The notes below the pieces were generated by a model that saw only the letters and a program-made list of their open reading frames with translations, had not been told where the DNA came from and made no database searches. This document shows positions 8,387 to 15,155 of a stretch of DNA of 45,774 nucleotides, piece after piece (the first letter of the stretch is position 1; the number at the start of each line of letters is the position of its first letter). A program made the position numbers and the translations under genes. The DNA is from Acidobacteriota bacterium. Its GTDB lineage: Bacteria; Acidobacteriota; Terriglobia; Acidiferrales; UBA7541. Location: the NCBI GenBank assembly GCA_021812285.1, contig JAKAOH010000010.1, positions 1 to 45,774 of the forward strand, in the 5' to 3' direction.

Positions 8387-9855
8387 GACGGGTGACGCTC
8401 GCGTACAGCGGGAACGGCGGGCAGGCTGAAGGTGAAGACCGAGCCGTGGCCGAGTTGGCTGACGACGCCGATCGTGCCGCCGTGCACCTCGATGATGGCC
8501 TTGGCGATGGGAAGGCCCATGCCGGTGCCCTGCACCTGGTAGCGCTGATTTTTGCCGCGATAAAATTTGTCGAAAATCAAGCCAAGCTCGAGGTCCTCGA
8601 TACCGGCGCCTTCGTCGGCGACGCTGGTGAGCACGAAATTGCCGCTTGCTTCGGCGCTGACGGTGATCGGGCGGCCGGCCGCCGAATAGGCGTGGGCGTT
8701 GAGCAGAAGCTGCGCGAGAGCGTTCTGCACGCGGCCGATATCGGCGCGCACCCATGGAAGATTATCGGGGATTTTGACGATCACCTGGCGGTTGCCGAGC
8801 ACGCTCCTGGTCTGTTCGAGCGCGGCAACGACGATGGAGCCGATCGGCTGCGGCTTCAGATCGAGTTCGAATTCGCCGCCCTCGAGGCGCGCCATTTCGG
8901 CCGCGTCTTCGACGAGACCGTTCAGCCGATTCGTTTCCTCGTCGATGACGGCGAGCAGGTCGTGCCGCTGCGCCGAATCGAGGTTGGCATCGGAGAGCAG
9001 GCTGCTGACGGATGCTTTGATCGAAGTGAGCGGGGTGCGGAAATCGTGGGTGACGGAATCGAGCAGGGCTGATTTCAGGCGCTCTCCCTCCTGCGCCGCT
9101 TCGGTTTTGCCGAGTTGCTCGATGGCGCGGGCGCGTTCGATGGCGATCGCCACCACACTTCCCAGCGCCTCGAGCGACGGCCGGGAAAGCACCTGGCCGG
9201 AAATTCCCAGGCTGCCCACCACGCGCACGCCCAGCCGGACCGGAACGAAACAGAGGCTGCGATCGGGATCGATCTGCAAGTCCTCGCGGGCGACGACGGC
9301 TTTCAGCCGCTCGGCGTCAAGTTGCGGGATGTCGAGACCGGAGCGATAAATTTTTTCCTTTTCCGCGAGGAACAGCGCGGCGGCGCCGACTTCGAAGGAG
9401 TCCACGATCTGGCGCGGCAGGGCGTTCAGGAGTTCGATCACGTTGCCCGCGCGGAGCAGTTTCTGGCTGAAATCGTACAGCCGCTCGACTTCGCGCCTTC
9501 GGCGGTCGGCTTCCTCGGCCTGGCGGCGCTCCCGCGCGGATTGATGGCCGCCGATCACCGCCGTTACCAGAAAAACGAAAAGTGTTACCCAGTTCCGGGG
9601 ATCGGAAATGGTCAATTCGCCGACCGGGGGCAAAAAGAAGTAATTGAAGGCGAGAACTCCGCCCAGCGACATCACGGTGGAAACGACGATTCCCCAAGCT
9701 GTGGAAACGATCAGAATGGCGAGCAGCAGGAGCAGGGCGAACGTGGTGGCGTTGGCGTGGAAGACGCGGGTACAGACGAGCGTGATGGCGCCGACAATGC
9801 CGAGCGCGAACACGCACCGGAGCAGACGACTGGAAAGCAGGGCACTCACGGGCAT
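8383..9855 (-). CDS. KdpD C-terminal part as a separate histidine kinase (DUF4118-GAF-HisKA-HATPase)
   Basis: A 490-residue membrane kinase equal to the C-terminal half of KdpD. Residues 10-105 hold four hydrophobic helices with the FNYFFLPPVGELTISDPRNW signature of the KdpD transmembrane domain (DUF4118). A GAF-like domain spans roughly 130-245. The phospho-acceptor is His270 in SVTHDFRTPLTSIK, followed by the ATP-binding N box (LLLNAHAYS), DEGAGI and GTGMGLPIAKAI. The N-terminal KdpD and Usp domains are absent here and are encoded divergently from 9895. Its stop overlaps the kdpE start (ATGA). Start codons of the two KdpD parts are 39 bases apart. Confidence 0.92.
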   Translation of the reverse strand: MPVSALLSSRLLRCVFALGIVGAITLVCTRVFHANATTFALLLLLAILIVSTAWGIVVSTVMSLGGVLAFNYFFLPPVGELTISDPRNWVTLFVFLVTAVIGGHQSARERRQAEEADRRRREVERLYDFSQKLLRAGNVIELLNALPRQIVDSFEVGAAALFLAEKEKIYRSGLDIPQLDAERLKAVVAREDLQIDPDRSLCFVPVRLGVRVVGSLGISGQVLSRPSLEALGSVVAIAIERARAIEQLGKTEAAQEGERLKSALLDSVTHDFRTPLTSIKASVSSLLSDANLDSAQRHDLLAVIDEETNRLNGLVEDAAEMARLEGGEFELDLKPQPIGSIVVAALEQTRSVLGNRQVIVKIPDNLPWVRADIGRVQNALAQLLLNAHAYSAAGRPITVSAEASGNFVLTSVADEGAGIEDLELGLIFDKFYRGKNQRYQVQGTGMGLPIAKAIIEVHGGTIGVVSQLGHGSVFTFSLPAVPAVRERHPS

Positions 9856-9894
9856 ATTCTAGCCCAGACCGGCCGCCGCGCCGACCGGACGACC

Positions 9895-11019
9895 ATGCCC
9901 AAGACGCCCGAACAATGGCTGGAAGTGGCCTCGCCGCCCAAGCGGACGCGAGGCGCGCTGAAGCTTTTTTTGGGGTACGCGCCGGGCGTCGGAAAAACCT
10001 ACACGATGCTGAGCGAGGCCATCCGCCGGCACGGGTACGGCGAAGACGTGGTGATCGGGGTGGTGGAAACACACGGGCGCAAAGCGATCGCGGAGCTGGC
10101 GACGCAACTGGAGACGGTTCCGCGGCGGAAACTCGAATATAAAGGGACGCCTTTCGAGGAAATGGACGTGGATGCGGTGCGCGAACGGCGCCCGCGCGTG
10201 GCCGTAGTGGACGAACTGGCGCACACGAACATTCCCGGCAGCAAGCACCGGAAGCGGTACGAGGACGTGCTCGATCTGCTGGCGGCGGGAATCGACGTGC
10301 TCGCGACGGTGAACGTGCAGCACCTGGAAAGCATCGCTCCCACCGTTCGCACCATTACCGGGGTCCACGTGCGCGAAACCGTGCCCGATTGGGTGGTGCG
10401 CACGGCCGACGAAACCGTGATGATCGACCTGACGCCCGAAGCGCTGCAAAACCGGATGCGGCGTGGCGCCGTCTATCCCTCCGAACGCGTGGAGCAGGCG
10501 CTGAAGAATTTCTTCCGGCGCGGAAACCTGATCGCGCTGCGCGAGCTGGCGCTGCGGCAAGTGGCCGAGCAGGTGGACCGGACGCTGGAATCCTACATGG
10601 AGCAGAAGGACATCCAGGCGCTGTGGCCGGTGCGGGAGAAGATCGCCGTCTGCATCAGCTCGAACCCGAAGAGCCAGTTTCTGATCGCGCGCGCCGCGCG
10701 GATGGCTCGCCGGATGGACGCCGAACTGTACGCCGTGTACGTGGACGCGGGACAGGATACAAGCGACCGGGACGAGAAAACGCGCGACGCGAACCTGCAA
10801 TTCGCCGAGAGCCTCGGCGCGACAACGATTCGGTTGAAAGGGGCCGACGTGGCCAGGGAAGTGGCGAATTTCGCCCGGGAACGGCACATCACGCAGGTCA
10901 TTTTCGGGCGCACGGCGGTGGATGGCTGGAAGAAAGTTCTTTACATGCGGAATATCAGCCGACTGCTGCGCGAGGCGCCGGCGGTGGACGTCCACATCGT
11001 GACGCAGGAACCCGACTAA
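9895..11019 (+). CDS. KdpD N-terminal part as a separate protein (KdpD sensor domain plus Usp domain)
   Basis: A 374-residue soluble protein equal to the N-terminal half of KdpD. Residues 20-230 are the KdpD domain, with a Walker A motif GYAPGVGKT (27-35) and Walker B VAVVDELAHTN (102 onward), plus IDVLATVNVQHLES. A universal-stress-protein-like domain follows from about 248 (KIAVCISSNPKSQFLIARAARMA). There are no transmembrane helices and no kinase domain. In E. coli these domains sit in one chain with the kinase; here they are on the opposite strand from it, so the split is a gene rearrangement, not a frameshift. The frame is open far upstream, but ATG 9895 gives the expected N-terminus. 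No clear Shine-Dalgarno sequence is seen. Confidence 0.9.
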   Translation: MPKTPEQWLEVASPPKRTRGALKLFLGYAPGVGKTYTMLSEAIRRHGYGEDVVIGVVETHGRKAIAELATQLETVPRRKLEYKGTPFEEMDVDAVRERRPRVAVVDELAHTNIPGSKHRKRYEDVLDLLAAGIDVLATVNVQHLESIAPTVRTITGVHVRETVPDWVVRTADETVMIDLTPEALQNRMRRGAVYPSERVEQALKNFFRRGNLIALRELALRQVAEQVDRTLESYMEQKDIQALWPVREKIAVCISSNPKSQFLIARAARMARRMDAELYAVYVDAGQDTSDRDEKTRDANLQFAESLGATTIRLKGADVAREVANFARERHITQVIFGRTAVDGWKKVLYMRNISRLLREAPAVDVHIVTQEPD

Positions 11020-11026
11020 AAACGAA

Positions 11027-11057
11027 GCGGGCGCCCCGTATCGTTTGGAGCGCCCGC
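11027..11057. terminator. GC-rich hairpin between convergent genes
   Basis: Arms GCGGGCGC (11027-11034) and GCGCCCGC (11050-11057) form an 8-pair stem just after the KdpD N-part stop and before the end of the DUF4382 gene on the other strand. No T-run follows on either strand, so factor-independent termination is uncertain. Confidence 0.4.
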
Positions 11058-11086
11058 CGGACCAACCGGATTCCTTGGACCGTCGC

Positions 11087-12625
11087 CTACTTGCAATTCG
11101 AGAAGGTTATGTTCGCCGTGGGAACCGTTGTTGCCGCACCGGCCGTCACGGTCTGCGGTTGGGTGAAGAACGTATTGCACGTGTGCATCGGGCTGTCGCC
11201 GACCGACCCGTTCCCTTCGATTACGAACTGCCCTGTCGAAGGGGTAGTCGAGGTGAACGTGGGCACCGATGTCCAGTTGATCGTCGTTCCTGAGGTGGGA
11301 TACATCCCCACCAACGGGCTCGTCGCCGGGGTGTTCAGCGTCAAGGTTCCTGAGGTTGGTGTTGTGACGGTGCAAGAGCCGCTCGCGCAGGAGATCACCG
11401 CTGACACTCCGGTCGACCCAGCAAGTGGCGGAACGATGAACTCGTAACCGCTGCTAGCGGCAGTGAGCTGAAGCGGGAACAGGTCCACGTTCACGGTGAA
11501 GGACGACGACGTTGTACTCGTGCTCGCCGCAGGAGTGAGACTCAACACGCCCGGCGCGGTTATCGACCCTCCTTGCGCGATAATCGGCACCGTCAGCTTT
11601 GTGCCGTTCGGCACTTCCTCGACGATCGTCGTTCCGGCCGTGGACGCCGTCCCTGTCCCCGGCGCGTTCGCAACCACGTCGAGGCCGGCACTCTCCGGGC
11701 TGACAGGGCAGAAATAGAAGTTGCCGTTGGTGTCGGTGATTGCCGTGTCGTAGACCGTGTCCGTATTCACGCCGTTCGTCGTGTCAGACGGCCCTCCTGG
11801 GAGCTCCAGATTGACCGTAGCGCCTGGAACCGCGCTTCCAGAAGTGATGCTGATGGGCGAGGCCGAGGCAATCGTCCCGGAAACAACGTTTCCGCTGATC
11901 CCGGAGGTGTTCGGGCTCACCTGCGACGCAGTCAGCGTCGGCTTCAGCATGTAGTCATTATTGGCCGGAATGAAGACGAGGGACGCGCATGTATTGAAGT
12001 TGATGTTGAGGTCCACCGTCTTGCCGGCAGCGACGTTGATCGGTCCGCCCAAAATCTGACCCGGGGGAATCTTGAGGCCCGTCTGATCCTGGCTGTTGAG
12101 CTGGAGCTGATACCAGGTACCACTGGAATCCTCGACGCAGTCTACCGTGCCGCTGCTGAGGCCGCCGTTGAGAGCGCAGTTATTGCTGGAGCTGCTCAGC
12201 CCAGTGCTGCTGCCGTTGTCGGCCAGCATCAGCCGGATTTGTTCGTAACTGCCCACAGGCAAACTTTGCGTCGAGCCGAGTTGCTTTAACAAGCATTCGA
12301 CCGGCTGCTGGGAGCCGCTTGCGGAAAGATTCAGCAAATCCAGCTGGACTGGGCTGTTCAGACTGAGTTGGGTGGTCAGGTTCTGCCAGCCAGGACTGTT
12401 TGGGGAAGCCGTGGCGCTCATGTTGGCTTCGACGCCGGTAATTGTGACGTAGACGTGGTCGAATTGTGCGGTACAGCTTGGCGGGTCGCTGATGGTGACG
12501 CTTGCCGCGCCCATGCCGGGAGCCGCGGTGTTACTCGAACAACGGACGAGAACGAACGTACCCAGAAAAATCAGGGCGAACATGCCGAGCGTCGCGACGC
12601 CCTTCCGCCAGTTGCGTCCTTCCAT
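11087..12625 (-). CDS. DUF4382 domain-containing exported protein
   Basis: A 512-residue protein with an N-terminal hydrophobic segment (about residues 12-28) ending in RCSSN. The Cys suggests a lipoprotein, but Arg directly before it does not fit a standard lipobox. After it comes a DUF4382-like domain (ASVTISDPPSC...FDHVYVTITGVEAN, then QLDLLNLSA, LPVGSYEQIRLML and a metal-independent immunoglobulin-like region). The remainder is Ser/Thr/Gly-rich with carboxypeptidase-regulatory-like segments (GATVNLELPGG...DTNGNFYFCPV). Such proteins are common cell-envelope proteins of acidobacteria, with no known biochemical role. GAGGTG precedes the ATG. Its own promoter lies at 12741-12769. Confidence 0.8.
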   Translation of the reverse strand: MEGRNWRKGVATLGMFALIFLGTFVLVRCSSNTAAPGMGAASVTISDPPSCTAQFDHVYVTITGVEANMSATASPNSPGWQNLTTQLSLNSPVQLDLLNLSASGSQQPVECLLKQLGSTQSLPVGSYEQIRLMLADNGSSTGLSSSSNNCALNGGLSSGTVDCVEDSSGTWYQLQLNSQDQTGLKIPPGQILGGPINVAAGKTVDLNINFNTCASLVFIPANNDYMLKPTLTASQVSPNTSGISGNVVSGTIASASPISITSGSAVPGATVNLELPGGPSDTTNGVNTDTVYDTAITDTNGNFYFCPVSPESAGLDVVANAPGTGTASTAGTTIVEEVPNGTKLTVPIIAQGGSITAPGVLSLTPAASTSTTSSSFTVNVDLFPLQLTAASSGYEFIVPPLAGSTGVSAVISCASGSCTVTTPTSGTLTLNTPATSPLVGMYPTSGTTINWTSVPTFTSTTPSTGQFVIEGNGSVGDSPMHTCNTFFTQPQTVTAGAATTVPTANITFSNCK

Positions 12626-12740
12626 GGAGGTTCACCTCACAAGAAAATTTCGTCTTCTGGAAAACTTTAATAAAGCCCAAGGGCGCTTTCGAGGCCCGGC
12701 TACGTGAGCCCCTCCCACGTACTCACACTAGGAGTCCCGG

Positions 12741-12769
12741 AGTGTAAACAGGGGTTGCCTTTTGGACAA
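12741..12769 (-). promoter_or_regulatory. Candidate promoter of the DUF4382 gene
   Basis: TTGTCC (12769-12764), 17 bases, TACACT (12746-12741) on the minus strand. The predicted leader is about 110 bases and can form a small hairpin from TACGTG and CACGTA arms. Confidence 0.5.
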
Positions 12770-13019
12770 GGGGAAGGGGGCGACGAAACAGATCGAAAGA
12801 GTCAATCCCTTTAGGTGACGCAGGCAGAATTACTTCGCTGTAGTTCTAGAACCGCATCCAAGGTAGCGGCGCGAGGACGGTTGCGAAGGGAATCGGAAAA
12901 GGGCAAACGAGAAGCGACGTGGACCGAATGCCACGGATTCGGCCAAGCGGCGCCGCGAAAAGACGGGCACACCCTAACGGCGCGTCAGATTCGAAGCCGG
13001 ACGACGGAGAACTTCCTGG
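12770..13019. other. Intergenic stretch without a convincing gene
   Basis: The only long frame here, on the plus strand, encodes an Arg-rich composition typical of non-coding GC-rich DNA. A hairpin at 12920-12945 (TGGACCGAAT against ATTCGGCCA with one bulged base) has a TTTGCCCTTTT stretch after it on the minus strand and could end the transcript from the promoter at 13295-13323. A short palindrome GTTCTAGAAC lies at 12843-12852. Confidence 0.5.
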
Positions 13020-13148
13020 CTACTGTCCAGAAAAGCCGGCGTTACGATAAGAGCCGTTGGTTTCCGTGGCGGACGTGCGCTTGGCACGCAGCCAACCGAA
13101 CACACCACCAGCAACAAGCAAAACTACAATCACCGCGAGGAACGCCAT
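13020..13148 (-). CDS. Possible small single-helix membrane protein
   Basis: From ATG 13148 the frame encodes 42 residues, with one clear hydrophobic helix (MAFLAVIVVLLVAGGVFGW) followed by positive residues RAKR and a polar tail. GGGAG lies 11 bases upstream, which is too far to be strong. The frame continues upstream to a TTG at 13232, where it reads GGAAFAQQKNSISGVYGN. This might be part of the protein or the remnant of a longer one. The near-consensus promoter at 13295-13323 points at it. No family recognised; it could also be non-coding. Confidence 0.3.
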   Translation of the reverse strand: MAFLAVIVVLLVAGGVFGWLRAKRTSATETNGSYRNAGFSGQ

Positions 13149-13294
13149 GTTCCCGTACACTCCCGAAATGGAGTTTTTCTGTTGCGCGAACGCCGCGCCG
13201 CCGGAGAAACCGCGAGGACCTCGGACGAACAACGGGTTCGAAACGAGCCCGGGGAAGGAATACTGAGGGAGCCTAGCCCCATTGACCCAACAAA

Positions 13295-13323
13295 ATTTTA
13301 GAGGCGCGTTCCCGGCTTGTCAA
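13295..13323 (-). promoter_or_regulatory. Near-consensus sigma-70 promoter
   Basis: TTGACA (13323-13318), exactly 17 bases, TAAAAT (13300-13295) on the minus strand. It is among the best promoter matches in the window. It lies after the alpha/beta hydrolase stop and drives only the short stretch to about 12.9 kb, which holds the possible small protein at 13020-13148. Confidence 0.65.
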
Positions 13324-13408
13324 CGCAAGAAACGCGCGCGAGGCAAGTTAGGAAAGATACCTTTGGAACTTCCCATGGCTACCACGGAGAGCGATTGCCG
13401 ATGCGTTT

Positions 13409-14533
13409 TCAGCGGCGGCTTTCGCGCAGCAGCTCAGCCAGATACTGCTTCCAGACGGCGGGGCGGCTGTGGGTGAGATGGCCGCGAGTCTCGTTCGTGA
13501 TGGGCAGAAGAACGAAACGGCCCCGCTTCACTTTGCGGATTTCCCGCTGGGCGATGCCGAGTTCGGGCGGATTCACCTGGTCGTCGGCGGAATTGATGGC
13601 CATGACCCAGGCGCGGATTTCGCCCAAGCGCGGCGCGGGATCGTAGTGGCGCGAAGAATTCCATTGATAGAGCATATCGTCGGCGTCGGCGTGGGCGAGT
13701 TCGCGCTGCATGAACTGGCGGGCGTAACGCGCGGCGGCCTGGCGAGTGGGGTAAATCCGCTGCTCGTGGAGCGGGCTGCTGATGAGGAAAAAGAGCAAGC
13801 CCATGGCGCCGCGAAGGCCGGATTCAGGTTCCTTCGTATAGTCGCCGTTGTCCCAGGCGGGATCGCTGCGAATATCGTCCATGATCATTTGGCGAACGAT
13901 CCAGTTGCGGCCGGCGATGGGAACAGGAAGACAGGCGAGCGGCAGCGCGGCGTCCATGAAGCGCGGATAATCCTCGGCCCACATCCAGGTGTGCATGCAG
14001 CCCATCGAAGTGCCGCCGACCAGGCGCAGATGATTCACGCCGAGGCCGCGCGTGACGAGCAGATGCTCGGCGCGGACCATATCGGCGTAGTCGTAGCGCG
14101 GGAAATTCATGCGCAGACCGTCGCTCGGTTTGCTGGAGTGGCCGTGGCCGATATCGTCGGGAAGGATGATGAAATAGCGGCGGGCATCGAGCAGTTCGCC
14201 GGGACCGAAAAGGACGCCGGCGAATTGCGGCATCAAAAAGCCGCGGCCCGAGCCGCCGGTGCCGTGAAGAAAGAGGACGGCGTTGGTCACCTGGCCCGAG
14301 GAGTTGCGGCGCGGACGGCCGAGCGTGGTGTAGTGGAGGCGAAGGCTCGGCAGCGTTTGGCCGTTGTGGAAACGGAAATCCTTGACCACGTAATTGCCTT
14401 CGGAGGGATGGAGCGCGGCGGCGATTTGCGCGTAGCGGCGCGCGGCGCTTGCCTGACCGCCGGCATGCGCGGCGGACGCGGCTCCGGCGAGAAAAGCAAA
14501 GGCGGTCAGAACGGCGATCGAAATTCGGCGCAT
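13409..14533 (-). CDS. Secreted alpha/beta hydrolase of the MetX (homoserine O-acyltransferase)-like family
   Basis: A 374-residue protein with a signal peptide (residues 1-24, ending AAHAG). The fold motifs match MetX-like hydrolases: LRLHYTTLGRP near 65-75, LFLHGTGGSGRGF with the oxyanion region near 90, nucleophile Ser176 in GGTSMGCMH, Asp317 or Asp318 in INSADDQVNPPE and a late His (352 or 355) in ETRGHLTHSRP. True MetX enzymes of methionine synthesis are cytoplasmic. The signal peptide argues for an exported hydrolase or acyltransferase with an unknown substrate. AGGAGGG sits nine bases before the ATG. It stands alone, upstream insulated by two terminators. Confidence 0.85.
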   Translation of the reverse strand: MRRISIAVLTAFAFLAGAASAAHAGGQASAARRYAQIAAALHPSEGNYVVKDFRFHNGQTLPSLRLHYTTLGRPRRNSSGQVTNAVLFLHGTGGSGRGFLMPQFAGVLFGPGELLDARRYFIILPDDIGHGHSSKPSDGLRMNFPRYDYADMVRAEHLLVTRGLGVNHLRLVGGTSMGCMHTWMWAEDYPRFMDAALPLACLPVPIAGRNWIVRQMIMDDIRSDPAWDNGDYTKEPESGLRGAMGLLFFLISSPLHEQRIYPTRQAAARYARQFMQRELAHADADDMLYQWNSSRHYDPAPRLGEIRAWVMAINSADDQVNPPELGIAQREIRKVKRGRFVLLPITNETRGHLTHSRPAVWKQYLAELLRESRR

Positions 14534-14642
14534 TGCGATTTCCCTCCTGGTGGGATGGCGGCGACTCTAACACGAAAGCGGCGGGCGAGGGAAAACGAAC
14601 GCCTGGGAAAATACGCGCGGGAGAAAAGGGGAAAAACTCGGG

Positions 14643-14686
14643 TGAAAAGAAACGCCCCGCCGCCGGCTGCGCCGGAAGCGGGGCGT
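14643..14686 (-). terminator. Second of two tandem factor-independent terminators
   Basis: On the minus strand arms ACGCCCCGC and GCGGGGCGT (9 pairs), with an inner CCGGC/GCCGG stem, are followed by TTTCTTTTC. It lies directly after the terminator at 14691-14720. Confidence 0.7.
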
Positions 14687-14690
14687 CAAG

Positions 14691-14720
14691 AAAAAACCGA
14701 AACCCAAGCAGGTTTCGGTT
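14691..14720 (-). terminator. Factor-independent terminator of the Lys-rich protein gene
   Basis: A perfect 10-pair stem, AACCGAAACC against GGTTTCGGTT, with a 6-base loop, followed by a T-run on the minus strand. The stem begins at the last base of the stop codon. Confidence 0.9.
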
Positions 14721-14941
14721 TAGCTCTTCTTCTTGGCTTCCTTTTTGCCCATCTTCTTGCCCTTGGCCGCGCCCTTCTTCTTGGCCCACTTCTTGGCTTT
14801 CTTGGCCTTCTTCTTGCTGTGCTTCGAAGCAAGAGCGGCAACCGTGTTCGGCTGGGCGACAGCCGCGGGAGTCCGGGCAAAGCCGGCCACCGGCGCGACC
14901 ATCAACAGAGCCGCGAGTACAGCAATCAAGCGCAAACGCAT
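14720..14941 (-). CDS. Small exported lysine-rich protein
   Basis: A 73-residue protein from ATG 14941, with GGAGGGG nine bases upstream; the open frame upstream lacks this support. Residues 1-22 form a signal peptide ending PVAGFA. The mature part starts RTPAAVAQPNTVAA and ends in a strongly basic tail of Lys/Ala repeats (KKKAKKAKKWAKKKGAAKGKKMGKKEAKKKS read in pieces as KKKAKKAKKW, AKKKGAAKG and KKMGKKEAKKKS). The tail resembles histone H1-like or nucleoid protein tails, but the signal peptide places it outside the cytoplasm, where it might bind nucleic acid, lipopolysaccharide or other polyanions. No family recognised. It is closed by two terminators, suggesting high expression. Confidence 0.75.
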   Translation of the reverse strand: MRLRLIAVLAALLMVAPVAGFARTPAAVAQPNTVAALASKHSKKKAKKAKKWAKKKGAAKGKKMGKKEAKKKS

Positions 14942-15089
14942 GTTAAGTTCCCCTCCGGCAAAGATACAAACGGTGACATCGTACCATGGGACGCCGGGCC
15001 AAAGGAAAGGGTTGTACCGGCCAAGGGTAGCGTGCTCGGTAGTCGGCATTGCCTCGCGGAGGAGTTCCCTTCCCGCACAGGCGGGGCAG

Positions 15090-15125
15090 AAAAAAGCCGG
15101 CCCGGCGGACTGGCCGCCGGGCCGG
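15090..15125 (-). terminator. Factor-independent terminator of the TonB-dependent receptor gene
   Basis: On the minus strand a 12-pair stem CCGGCCCGGCGG / CCGCCGGGCCGG with a 5-base loop is followed by CTTTTTTC. It lies 30 bases after the receptor stop codon. Confidence 0.9.
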
Positions 15126-15155
15126 GAAGGTGAAAAACCGGAGATTCGGCCGGTT

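Noticed and set aside
8383-11019. Frameshift or assembly break in a single kdpD gene
   Set aside because: The two parts are on opposite strands, each with a complete start and stop, so a simple indel cannot explain it. An inversion remains possible but would be a real rearrangement.
12627-12740. Cyclic di-GMP (GEMM) riboswitch before the DUF4382 gene
   Set aside because: The conserved GEMM core bases and tetraloop receptor could not be found.
12815-13276. Plus-strand frame of 153 codons
   Set aside because: Arg/Thr-rich composition without hydrophobic core or motifs, no ribosome site, and it runs against two minus-strand promoters.
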